Below are positions 49,751 to 58,922 of a DNA stretch of 64,000 bases, one piece after another; within the stretch, counting starts at the first letter, position 1, and each line of letters opens with the position of its first letter. This stretch comes from Litorivicinus sp. (GTDB lineage: Bacteria; Pseudomonadota; Gammaproteobacteria; Pseudomonadales; Litorivicinaceae): positions 62,001 through 126,000 of the forward strand of contig JAGYKJ010000005.1 in assembly GCA_018401755.1 (NCBI GenBank), in the 5' to 3' direction. The notes under the pieces were generated by a model, which worked only from the letters and a program-made list of their open reading frames with translations, was not told the origin of the DNA and did not search any database. The position numbers were made by a program, and so were the translations under genes.

Positions 49751-49995
49751 TCATTCCCACTCGATGGTAGCCGGAGGCTTCGACGATACACCGTAAACGA
49801 CCCGAGATACCCCTTCGATTTCGTTTATAATCCGAGACGAAACACCTTCAATAAATGCATAGGGTAAATGCGCCCATCGCGCTGTCATAAAATCAATGGT
49901 TTCAACCGCGCGCAAGGCAATCACTGGCGCATAGCGCCGCTGATCACCGACCACTCCGACGGAATTCACCGGCAGAAATACGGCAAATGCCTGAG
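49751..49995 (-). pseudogene. guaA: Displaced guaA 3' fragment
   Basis: The minus strand repeats the last 245 bases of guaA (compare 53750-53998). The encoded 79-80 residues are identical to GuaA from SQAFAVF to IEWE except one Asp-to-Gly change, while many third positions differ. The synonymous changes show that both copies evolved under protein selection, so this end came from, or once served, a working guaA. The similarity stops at GCAAATGCCTGAGA, marking the junction. Upstream DNA (49996 on) belongs to the ParDE unit. Confidence 0.92.
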
Positions 49996-50015
49996 ATCGT
50001 TGGCCGGAATACAAT

Positions 50016-50046
50016 CATTGATACTCAATGTATTTCAGCCTAAGAT
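50016..50046 (+). promoter_or_regulatory. Promoter and operator of module 3
   Basis: TTGATA (50018-50023) and TAAGAT (50041-50046) are 17 bases apart. CATTGA and TCAATG form a perfect inverted repeat (50016-50030) over the -35 element. It lies just before parD. Confidence 0.55.
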
Positions 50047-50079
50047 TTTTTGCAGATGAGCTAGCACTTGGAGACCATC

Positions 50080-50343
50080 ATGCATATATCTCTGACTCCC
50101 GAGCTTGAATCTCACGTTAAAGCAAAAGTGGAGACTGGCCTTTACAACAACGCCAGTGAAGTGATCCGTGAAGCACTGCGTTTCATGGAAACCCATGAAG
50201 ACTGGATTCACGAGCTCAAACTGGCTCATCTTCGCGAGCAACTGAAGGTCGGAGTGGACCAACTGGATCGCGGGGACGGTATCGAAATCGGATCAAAGTC
50301 GGCGCTCAACAGTGTGTTTGATGACATTCAGCGCGGAGTCTAA
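50080..50343 (+). CDS. parD: ParD-type antitoxin (module 3)
   Basis: From ATG 50080, with GGAG at 50070, the protein has 87 residues. The ribbon-helix-helix MHISLTPELESHVKAKVETG-like start and NNASEVIREALRFMET mark the CopG/ParD family; the acidic C-terminal half binds ParE. The stop overlaps the parE start by one base. Confidence 0.9.
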   Translation: MHISLTPELESHVKAKVETGLYNNASEVIREALRFMETHEDWIHELKLAHLREQLKVGVDQLDRGDGIEIGSKSALNSVFDDIQRGV

Positions 50344-50642
50344 TGACAGCGTACCAGCTTATTATTGCGCCAGCGGCCAAATCTGATCTCAAAGAAATAT
50401 ACCAATATGGCCTGCGACACTGGGGACAGAGACGGTCCAAGCGCTATTTATCCCATCTAAAGAACCAGTTCTGGATGCTGACTGAACAACCTCTTGTGGG
50501 CACAGAGTGCTCGGACATCCTACAGAACATCAGAAGCCTGACTGTCGAAAGTCATACCCTGTTTTATCGGGTGACCGCTAACAAAGTCGAAGTTATCCGT
50601 GTACTCCATGGCCGCCAGGATCCAAATCGTTATCTGAAATAG
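50343..50642 (+). CDS. parE: ParE-type toxin (module 3)
   Basis: The 99 residues begin MTAYQLIIAPAAKSDLKEIY and end VEVIRVLHGRQDPNRYL, the ParE pattern of helix pair and strands; RxLHxRxD near the end is characteristic. Family members block DNA gyrase. It directly follows parD. Confidence 0.9.
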   Translation: MTAYQLIIAPAAKSDLKEIYQYGLRHWGQRRSKRYLSHLKNQFWMLTEQPLVGTECSDILQNIRSLTVESHTLFYRVTANKVEVIRVLHGRQDPNRYLK

Positions 50643-50702
50643 TCAGATAGAAGACCTCGATCCTCGGCAATGATTGGGCTTTTTCCGACCCCACACAGGA
50701 GC

Positions 50703-50810
50703 AGATCTGGCCTACTCCCACTCTGTTCTCAATAAGCCTTTTTTGTCGTTAATTATCAATGGCTTATTTTTCTACTTGTGGGTAATACCATGAAAACACC
50801 ATGTTCAGAA
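50703..50810 (+). repeat. Attachment-like site between modules 3 and 4
   Basis: AGATCTGGCCTACTCCCACT at 50704-50723 nearly equals the sequence at the genuine guaA end (53740-53760). AATAAGCC (50731) and GGCTTATT (50760-50767) form an inverted repeat followed by a T-run, a possible terminator. AATACCATGAAAACACCATG is at 50784-50803. The rest of 50643-50870 holds no gene. Confidence 0.7.
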
Positions 50811-50872
50811 TATGCTGCTAATCGCCTTGTAAATTTTCACGAGAACGCCCTCAGGTTGCGCAGCCAGCCTGG

Positions 50873-50913
50873 TTGACTTACCAGATCCATTGGCATAGGC
50901 TTTGGCATATGCC
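50873..50913 (+). promoter_or_regulatory. Promoter and palindrome of module 4
   Basis: TTGACT (50873-50878) and TAGGCT (50896-50901) are 17 bases apart. GGCATATGCC, a 10-base palindrome at 50904-50913, follows and may be the VapBC operator. Confidence 0.5.
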
Positions 50914-50935
50914 GGGCAACCCAAAGGATACTTCA

Positions 50936-51178
50936 ATGTCAACTTCCGAACGCCACGTACGACTCTTTCGCAACGGGCGCAACCAAGCCCTGCGCATCCC
51001 TCGCGAGTTCGAGCTTGAAGGAGAGGAAGCAATCATTCACAAAGAGGGTGACCGGCTGATCGTGGAGCCAATTCGTAAAGGCAGGTTGCAGGCACTGATT
51101 GCCACCCTGGAACCCCTGACTGAATCCTTCCCCGATATCGATGACGACCTGCCTCCACTGGATGACGTTCGACTATGA
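50936..51178 (+). CDS. vapB: VapB-type antitoxin (module 4)
   Basis: From ATG 50936, preceded by AAGGA, the protein has 80 residues. The AbrB/SpoVT-like swapped-hairpin domain reads VRLFRNGRNQALRIPREFEL near 9-28, with a short acidic tail (DIDDDLPPLDD) for toxin binding. It shares ATGA with vapC. Confidence 0.9.
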   Translation: MSTSERHVRLFRNGRNQALRIPREFELEGEEAIIHKEGDRLIVEPIRKGRLQALIATLEPLTESFPDIDDDLPPLDDVRL

Positions 51179-51588
51179 GTGCGTCGCTGGCGTATTTACT
51201 GGATACCAATATCCTGTCCGATCTTGTCCGCAATCCGCAAGGCGTAGTAGGAGCACGGATCACCAAGGCAGGCGAAGACACTATCTGCACCAGCATCATT
51301 GTAGCCGCAGAACTTCGCTATGGTGCGGCCAAGTCGAACTCTGGGAAACTTGCGGAACGCATCGACCTGATCCTCTCCGCACTGACAATCCTGCCGCTGG
51401 AAACACCCGCTGACCATCAGTACGCCACATTACGCCATCACCTCACACGTCAGGGAACACCCATTGGACCCAATGATCTGCTGATTGCTGCACATGCTAT
51501 TGCAAGTGACCTAACAGTTGTCACTGCCAATGTCGGGGAGTTCTCGCGGGTGCCGGGACTGAAAGTGGAGAACTGGCTGCAAGATTAA
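51175..51588 (+). CDS. vapC: VapC-type PIN-domain RNase toxin (module 4)
   Basis: The 137-residue PIN domain has the acidic residues in LLDTNILSDLVRNP (Asp near 9), AELRYGA (Glu near 43), PIGPNDLLIAAHA (Asp near 99) and VTANVGEF (Asn, where many VapC have Asp, near 118). VapC cleaves initiator tRNA or rRNA in characterised systems. It overlaps vapB by four bases. Confidence 0.92.
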   Translation: MSASLAYLLDTNILSDLVRNPQGVVGARITKAGEDTICTSIIVAAELRYGAAKSNSGKLAERIDLILSALTILPLETPADHQYATLRHHLTRQGTPIGPNDLLIAAHAIASDLTVVTANVGEFSRVPGLKVENWLQD

Positions 51589-51725
51589 CCAACGACACCA
51601 GATCTAACCGCGGGGATTAGTCCTCGCTATTTCTGCAGTGACTGAATCGTTTATACCAGCTCTGAGAAAATCGAGACCACAATCGATTCGCCGCAAATAA
51701 GGCTTGGTTCATCGATAACTGCTAT

Positions 51726-51841
51726 TGCCTGCCGATGCCAGTTATTCCCGCTCGATTATCAATAAGCCTTTTTTATCTTTTATTTTCAATGACTTATTTT
51801 CCTGCTAAATGGGAATACCATGAAAAATACCATGTTCAGAA
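51726..51841 (+). repeat. Attachment-like site between modules 4 and 5
   Basis: TGCCTGCCGATGCCAG (51726-51741) precedes the core TTATTCCCGCTCGATTATCA (51742-51761). AATAAGCC then pairs imperfectly with GACTTATT near 51791. AATACCATGAAAAATACCAT at 51814-51833, ending in G and TTCAGAA, follows. 51589-51725 contains nothing I recognise. Confidence 0.7.
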
Positions 51842-51873
51842 ATCTCTTCAGAAAATCTGAATTTCCTATCACC

Positions 51874-53121
51874 TTATAATTTCAACGCTGTCTGTAGATC
51901 CTCGTGTTCAAATGCACTGGCCATGCGTGTTATCTCTGTGCGCCTGGCTCCAACTTCTGTTGCTACTGCCTGCCAGGTGCGTGTTACCTCTGCCACTTCG
52001 CGAATAATCGTGCGTGCCTGCCCAGAACCAAGACCAAAAAACTCAGCCGCTTCCTGCAACAACTCCACTGAGCAGGTACCTTCATCAAGGTCAATATTCG
52101 TAGTCAGGATTCGCGCCTTCACATCCACCGGCGTCGGATTAAGATCATAGGCGGGCGAAAGTACCCAGCCTCCCGGCCCTGCCCACAGAAATCCATGGTT
52201 ACGCAAGTGATCATCGACATTGGACACCAAGACATTGAAAACCACACGATGGTATAACTGTTGCGCATCTTCTTTGGCCTGTGCGCCATGCGCCGTCAAG
52301 GCATCAACCAGTTCGGGGTAACTGCCACGTTCACCGTCCCGGGCTCCCGTCATCGCCATCGCAGACAGAAAGGGAATACGCCAACCGTTGTCTCGATCAA
52401 AACGACGCGACAGCAGCACCGGTTTACCGGCAACCTGTAGTAATTCATGAACTGGCGTTTGGATTCCCACACGCTCCGCCAGCCTTAGCGCGATCTCTTC
52501 CCAGGTTTCGATGCTGTAGGCGTCAGACTCTTTGGGGAATTTCGCGATCGACAGATGGCCATGCTGATCGATCACGGATGCCTTGGGGCGAGCACCTCCA
52601 AGTGACGACCCCGGCGCGAAGATCAGCTGCAGATCTTCGTCCGTCTCCTCATCACGCTCTATTCGTTCAGTGATCTGCAATAGACGACCCAGTTCAATAA
52701 GCGCAGGAACACCGTCACGTACGGGAGACTGAAATACCTCCTCACCACGCCAGCGAAACCTGAGCGCACCCAGGCGGGTCTCATCTGCCACACCCAGCAG
52801 ATAATGCAACTCCCCCAGCGTACGTACCTGCCGTCCCTCGCGTTCCGCCAGACGTCGTTCGGCACGTTGCATCAGGCGCCTGCCCCAGGTATCCGGTGCC
52901 GAGTCGCCAATCGACCCGAATATGGGCTGCCCCGCCTGCGGCGCGAATGCCCCCGCAGTCAGCGTCAGTGCTGGCTCGATCGAAAACCGGTTTGCATCAC
53001 CAAGCCAGGCTTCATCATATTCAAAGGTAACAGTCGCTCCCCGGCGTGATGCCTGCCGATGAAGTATCCCCAAAGGACGCACCTGACCTTCCAGGTCAAT
53101 ATGAACCTCAACGTCAGTCAT
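51874..53121 (-). CDS. hipA: HipA-type Ser/Thr kinase toxin (module 5)
   Basis: From 53121 the protein has 415 residues. It has the HipA N-terminal subdomain with GSIGDSAPDTWGRRLM near 73-88, the Gly-rich loop SSLGGARPKASV near 173, LLSRRFDRDNG near 240, the catalytic NVDDHLRNHGFL near 301 and LSPAYDLNP near 324. In E. coli HipA phosphorylates glutamyl-tRNA synthetase and induces persistence. It overlaps the hipB-like gene by eight bases. It is nearly full-length and shows no damage. Confidence 0.93.
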   Translation of the reverse strand: MTDVEVHIDLEGQVRPLGILHRQASRRGATVTFEYDEAWLGDANRFSIEPALTLTAGAFAPQAGQPIFGSIGDSAPDTWGRRLMQRAERRLAEREGRQVRTLGELHYLLGVADETRLGALRFRWRGEEVFQSPVRDGVPALIELGRLLQITERIERDEETDEDLQLIFAPGSSLGGARPKASVIDQHGHLSIAKFPKESDAYSIETWEEIALRLAERVGIQTPVHELLQVAGKPVLLSRRFDRDNGWRIPFLSAMAMTGARDGERGSYPELVDALTAHGAQAKEDAQQLYHRVVFNVLVSNVDDHLRNHGFLWAGPGGWVLSPAYDLNPTPVDVKARILTTNIDLDEGTCSVELLQEAAEFFGLGSGQARTIIREVAEVTRTWQAVATEVGARRTEITRMASAFEHEDLQTALKL

Positions 53122-53449
53122 CCGATTTCTTCCTGCGCTTCTTCGACATACGCACGCGCTGGGGCAGATCCCCGGAAGCAAGCGACCGCCCGACTTCGTC
53201 ATGCGCCGGATCGGCGAGCTGATCCAGCCTTTCCAGCAAACCCAGCGCCTGCAATACAGCAGCATAAATCCCCATGCTTACTCGAGGGTCACCTGCCTCC
53301 ACCCGCTGCAGGGTAGCCCGGCTGGTAAAGGCGCGCTCTGCCACCACTGCCATGGTCAAATGACGACGCTGCCGGGCTTCGCGGAGATCGGTACCCAGTT
53401 TTCTCAAAATTCGTCTGATGGCTGAGGACGGAATATGTGGTTTTGGCAT
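53114..53449 (-). CDS. hipB: HipB-type XRE antitoxin (module 5)
   Basis: The 111 residues contain an XRE helix-turn-helix (LREARQRRHLTMAVVAERAF... RATLQRVEAGDPRVS, about 22-58) and a basic C-terminal tail (RVRMSKKRRKKSDD). It precedes hipA and should repress through the palindrome upstream. Initiation at 53449 agrees with the domain. Confidence 0.9.
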   Translation of the reverse strand: MPKPHIPSSAIRRILRKLGTDLREARQRRHLTMAVVAERAFTSRATLQRVEAGDPRVSMGIYAAVLQALGLLERLDQLADPAHDEVGRSLASGDLPQRVRMSKKRRKKSDD

Positions 53450-53480
53450 AATGTTCTATTCAGTTGTCATTAAACTCGCT

Positions 53481-53504
53481 TAATGTAACACTAATATTAC
53501 ATTA
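53481..53504. promoter_or_regulatory. Operator candidate of module 5
   Basis: TAATGTAA and TTACATTA form a perfect 8-8-8 inverted repeat, 31 bases before the hipB-like start. E. coli HipB binds a palindrome with the same N8 spacing (TATCC-N8-GGATA). Confidence 0.65.
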
Positions 53505-53520
53505 TTCAAGAAAATCAACG

Positions 53521-53767
53521 ATACCATGAACAGTTCAACTGGCAGGATATGGTATTGGCACACCGCGCAGAACCTGAGGGTAGCGATACCATGATTTATA
53601 CCATTGAAAAATGGTAATAACTGCTTGCCGATGCCGGCCTGTGCCAGACGTTGCCAGACGTTGCCAGACAGAAACGAGGATAAATTATTGATTTTATAAG
53701 TATGCAGGGTCTTGGTGCCTGCAGTTGCCAGTCAGTACCAGATCTGGCCCTACTCCCACTCAATGGT
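53521..53767 (+). repeat. guaA-proximal attachment site with direct repeats
   Basis: ATACCATG occurs at 53521 and 53586. TGCCAGACGT is repeated at 53642 and 53652, with TGCCAGACA at 53662, and TGCCAG (53726) and TACCAG (53736) follow. The genuine core CTACTCCCACTCAATGGT, the guaA stop and last codons, is at 53750-53767. The short direct repeats at fixed distance from a core look like arm-type integrase sites. This stretch between hipB and guaA has no gene. Confidence 0.65.
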
Positions 53768-55305
53768 CGCAGGCGGCTTCGACGATACATCGTAAACGAC
53801 CCGAGAGACCCCTTCGATTTCGTTAATAATCCGAGACGAAACACCTTCAATAAATGCATAGGGCAAATGCGCCCATCGCGCTGTCATAAAATCAATAGTT
53901 TCAACCGCACGTAAGGCAATCACTGGCGCATAGCGCCGCTGATCACCGACCACTCCGACTGAATTCACCGGCAGAAATACAGCAAATGCCTGAGACACAG
54001 TGTCATACAGATTTGCGCGACGTAGTTCATCAATAAAAATTGCATCAGCCAACCGAAGCGTCTCCGCAGCGGCACGCGTCACCTCACCCAAAATGCGAAC
54101 ACCCAGGCCTGGTCCGGGGAAAGGGTGTCGATATACCATCTCGCGAGGAAGTCCCAGTGACACACCAATCTCACGCACCTCATCCTTAAACAGCTCGCGC
54201 AAGGGTTCAACGAGTGCAAGCTGCATCGTCTCTGGGAGCCCGCCGACATTGTGATGACTCTTGATGACGTGGGCCTTGCCACTGGCGGCCCCTGCCGATT
54301 CAATCACGTCAGGATAAATGGTGCCTTGTGCAAGAAAGGCCACATCAGGCAACCGACTGGCCTCGGCATCAAAGACCTCGATAAAGACGCGTCCAATGAT
54401 TTTGCGTTTTTGCTCGGGATCAGACACTCCGGTCAACGCATCCAAAAACAGAGTCTCGGCGTTGGCTCGAATCACTCGAACGCCCAAGTGTTCTGCAAAG
54501 GTTTGCATCACTTGATCCCCCTCATCGAGACGAAGTAATCCGTTATCGACAAACACACAGACCAGTTGCGGGCCGATGGCACGATGTAACAACGCAGCCA
54601 CAACGGATGAATCCACTCCCCCAGACAAACCGAGCAAAACATGCCGATCGCCGACTTGGGCACGTACCTGGGTGACCGCATCGTCGATGATGTTTTGTGG
54701 AGTCCAAGATCGACCACAGCCACACACTTGGTGTGCAAAGTAGCCCAACATGGCCGTTCCCTGCTCCGAATGAGTGACCTCTGGATGAAATTGCAATCCA
54801 TAATAGTGGCGTTTTGTATCCGCCATCGCGGCAATGGGCGCATGCGCAGACGACCCAATCACGTCAAAGCCAGGTGGAACACGGGTCACCCGATCACCAT
54901 GACTCATCCACACCGACAAGGTTCCAGTGGATGACAAACCGGAAAATAAGGATTGATCATTCGTAATGGTGAGATCGGCATGGCCAAATTCACGTAAATC
55001 ACTGGCTTCGACTAGCCCACCTAATTCTTGAGCGAGCGCCTGCATGCCATAGCAAATTCCCAAGACGGGAACACCCAACGCGTAGACTTCGGCCGGAATC
55101 TTCCAGCCATCAGCGACCGTAGTCGACTCGGGCCCACCTGACAAAATCACACCCTTCGGTGCAAACGATGTGATTCGAGACGGATCGACATCACAAGGCA
55201 GAATCTCTGAGTACACCCCTTGCTCCCGAATGCGGCGTGCAATGAGTTGCGTGTACTGTGATCCAAAATCCAGAATCAGAAGCCGATCAGCGTGGATGTC
55301 TTGCA

Positions 55306-55306
<1 letters not shown>
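53750..55306 (-). CDS. guaA: GuaA, GMP synthase (glutamine-hydrolysing)
   Basis: The enzyme converts XMP to GMP. The 518 residues contain the class I amidotransferase with catalytic Cys in [11 protein letters not shown] near 83 and His in FHPEVTHSE near 174, the PP-loop [11 protein letters not shown] near 228-238 and the C-terminal dimerisation domain to IEWE. It overlaps guaB by one base (TAATG). Its 3' end is the anchor of the TA array. The gene itself is intact, as expected when inserted DNA restores the end of the target. Confidence 0.97.
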
Positions 55307-56818
<1,512 letters not shown>

Positions 56819-56829
56819 GGAGCAAACAG

Positions 56830-58125
56830 GTGTCTGAACAAGCACAATCCGATGCCAGTGCAGTCACAGTCACTGCACTGGCCACGCAACTCAGCCATGC
56901 GTTGAATCGGGCCTTCCCATCTGTGGTCTCAGTCGAAGGTGAGCTGACCAACTTCAAAGCCTATCCCTCGGGTCATTGGTACTTTTCGCTTACTGACGGT
57001 GAATCGACGCTCAGTTGCACCATGTTTAAGGGTGCAAATCGAACCGTTCGGCTCGTCGCACGTGACGGGCTGAAAGTCCGGCTGAGCGTCGAGGTCAATT
57101 TTTATCCTCCCAACGGACGTCTCCAGCTCATTGCTCGCAGCATGGCCGAGGCGGGCCTCGGGGACCAAAAAGCACGCCTTGATGCGCTTCGAGCGAAGCT
57201 GGTCGCGGAAGGACTCACAGACCCAGCACGGAAAAGACCGCTGCCTCAATACCCACAATGTATCGGCGTGATCACCTCACCGAAAGGGGCTGTCATTCGT
57301 GACATCTGCACAGTTCTCCAGCACCGATGGCCGCTCGCGGAAATTCGGCTCTACAGTGCGGCTGTTCAGGGGGACGACGCACCAACCTCGCTGATTGAAG
57401 CGCTGCGTCGAGCACACGCGGAGAAGCAGTGTGATGTCCTCATTCTCGGTAGAGGGGGTGGTTCGCAAGAGGACTTATTTGCCTTTAATGATGAAGCATT
57501 GGTCCGGCTCGTGGCCAGCTCACCGATCCCCATTGTCACCGCAGTGGGACACGAAACCGATACCGGCTTGGTCGATTTAGTCTCAGATCGGCGCGCGGCC
57601 ACTCCCTCACAGGCTGCTGAGCTGGTCAGCCCAGATCGGGCTGAACGCGCACAGTATCTCGCAGCACAAATGACCCGCTTAGCACAGCGCGCAGGCAACC
57701 AAATCGCGCTCGCAGAGCAGCGCCTCGAGTTACTGACCTATCGCCTTGATGATCGCGCGGATCGGTTCGTGACCCGTCTCTCCGATCAACTCCAAACCTT
57801 ACGTCAGCGACTTGTTTCGCCCGCACAATACATGGCACTGAAAAGCCGAGATCTGTTTCATCTTGCATCCGCACTGCATGCATCGATGCATCGGACAGTG
57901 GAACAGTATCGGATTCGGTTAAGCCACGCAGCCGGCGCACTGGACGTGTTAAGTCCGCTGGCAACCTTAGGACGGGGATACGGCATTGTGCAGCGCATCC
58001 ATGGAGCGCATGCGCACTTGATTGGCTCCATTGAGGAACTCGAGGCCAATGACACGGTCTCCATCCGGTTACGCGATGGCGCATTCAATGCAGAGGTTCT
58101 CAGCCTCATTAAGGAGACGCCATGA
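56830..58125 (+). CDS. xseA: XseA, exodeoxyribonuclease VII large subunit
   Basis: The large subunit of the single-strand-specific exonuclease acts in mismatch repair and recombination. From GTG 56830 it has 431 residues: an N-terminal OB fold (about 15-110, with YPSGHWYFSLTDGES), the catalytic domain with GVITSPKGAVIRDI near 145 and GRGGGSQEDLFAFNDE near 205, then a long coiled coil (about 270-370). xseB is not in the window. It overlaps the next gene by four bases. Confidence 0.95.
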   Translation: MSEQAQSDASAVTVTALATQLSHALNRAFPSVVSVEGELTNFKAYPSGHWYFSLTDGESTLSCTMFKGANRTVRLVARDGLKVRLSVEVNFYPPNGRLQLIARSMAEAGLGDQKARLDALRAKLVAEGLTDPARKRPLPQYPQCIGVITSPKGAVIRDICTVLQHRWPLAEIRLYSAAVQGDDAPTSLIEALRRAHAEKQCDVLILGRGGGSQEDLFAFNDEALVRLVASSPIPIVTAVGHETDTGLVDLVSDRRAATPSQAAELVSPDRAERAQYLAAQMTRLAQRAGNQIALAEQRLELLTYRLDDRADRFVTRLSDQLQTLRQRLVSPAQYMALKSRDLFHLASALHASMHRTVEQYRIRLSHAAGALDVLSPLATLGRGYGIVQRIHGAHAHLIGSIEELEANDTVSIRLRDGAFNAEVLSLIKETP

Positions 58126-58922
58126 ACTGGATTGTTTTCGCGATCACTCTACTTGCTCAAGCCGCCTGGGCAACCCCACCCGATGCGCGTTACCCAGGTG
58201 GCATTGCGCGTATTGTGCTCAGCCCGGACGTCACGAGTGCACAGTTTGAGGGGAAATCTGTGCTGATTACCGCAACCCCCGAGGGTCCAAGTGCATTGGT
58301 TGGTTTGCCGCTCGATCTCACGCCAGGGACGCATCAGCTGGAGACCAATCTTGGGGCAATCACCTTTACCGTCGAGCCCAAACAATATCTCGAACAACGG
58401 ATCTATCTAGACAATGACCGGCAAGTCAATCCACAGCCACTCGATTTGGAGAGGATTCGGGGTGAAGCCCACAATCAACGCGAGGCTGTCGCGGCATTTC
58501 GCGCAGCCAATCCAGATCTCAATCTCATCTTACCTGTTGAAGGGCCCATCTCTGGTCCCTTTGGAAAGCGTCGATTTTTTAACGACCAACCACGACGTCC
58601 ACACGCCGGAACAGATATCGCCGCCCCCCTTGGAACGCCCTTGAAAGCAGCCGGCGCTGGGGTCATCACCTTGGTCGGCCACTTTTTCTTTAACGGGCGA
58701 CTCGTGGTGATTGATCATGGCAAAGGATTGATCACCATGTATTGCCACATGGATCAAATTGCCGTGTCTGAAGGTCAGGTGGTGCCACAAGGCGCCATCA
58801 TTGGGACGGTCGGCGCAACCGGACGTGTGACCGGTCCACACTTGCATTTGGGAATGGCACTCAACGGAGCCTGGATTGATCCCGCGCTCATGATTCCTGA
58901 CATTGCCCGCCTACCCCAATAG
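58122..58922 (+). CDS. Secreted M23 (LytM) family metallopeptidase
   Basis: The 266 residues begin with a signal peptide (MNWIVFAITLLAQAAWA) and an Ig-like N-terminal domain to about 95. The LytM domain follows, with zinc ligands in HAGTDIAAPLGTP near 166 and the HLHLG motif near 246. These endopeptidases cut peptidoglycan cross-bridges; both His ligands and the Asp are present, so it should be active rather than an EnvC-like activator. The 3' end overlaps the DUF3429 gene by 12 bases. Confidence 0.92.
   Translation: MNWIVFAITLLAQAAWATPPDARYPGGIARIVLSPDVTSAQFEGKSVLITATPEGPSALVGLPLDLTPGTHQLETNLGAITFTVEPKQYLEQRIYLDNDRQVNPQPLDLERIRGEAHNQREAVAAFRAANPDLNLILPVEGPISGPFGKRRFFNDQPRRPHAGTDIAAPLGTPLKAAGAGVITLVGHFFFNGRLVVIDHGKGLITMYCHMDQIAVSEGQVVPQGAIIGTVGATGRVTGPHLHLGMALNGAWIDPALMIPDIARLPQ

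Larger units (their letters stand above)
47828..53767. mobile_element. Tandem array of five toxin-antitoxin cassettes at the guaA 3' end
   Basis: Five unlike toxin-antitoxin pairs lie in units delimited by sites copying the guaA terminus (cores at 48732, 49751, 50712, 51742 and the genuine end at 53750). Units measure about 0.96-1.03 kb for the inner three and 2.0 kb for the HipBA unit. Each core has TGCCAG-like repeats on its left. Three inner boundaries also have an ACCATG-type double repeat about 70 bases to the right. The order in guaA direction is guaA, core, arm, cargo, arm, core, arm, cargo, as expected for tandem insertion at one attachment site. No integrase is present. The left edge beyond 47828 is not defined. 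Confidence 0.7.

Noticed and set aside
47974-53449. Class 1-type integron cassette array
   Set aside because: No intI gene, and the boundary sites resemble the guaA end rather than attC sites with GTTRRRY cores.
47828-53616. CRISPR-like interpretation of the recurring ACCATG repeats
   Set aside because: Spacing ranges from tens of bases to about 2 kb and the intervals are complete genes; there are no regular spacers or cas genes.
35189-53749. Integrase, transposase or phage genes for the accessory block
   Set aside because: Looked for in both strands; only the 33-codon IS3 OrfA scrap at 43991-44089 was found.
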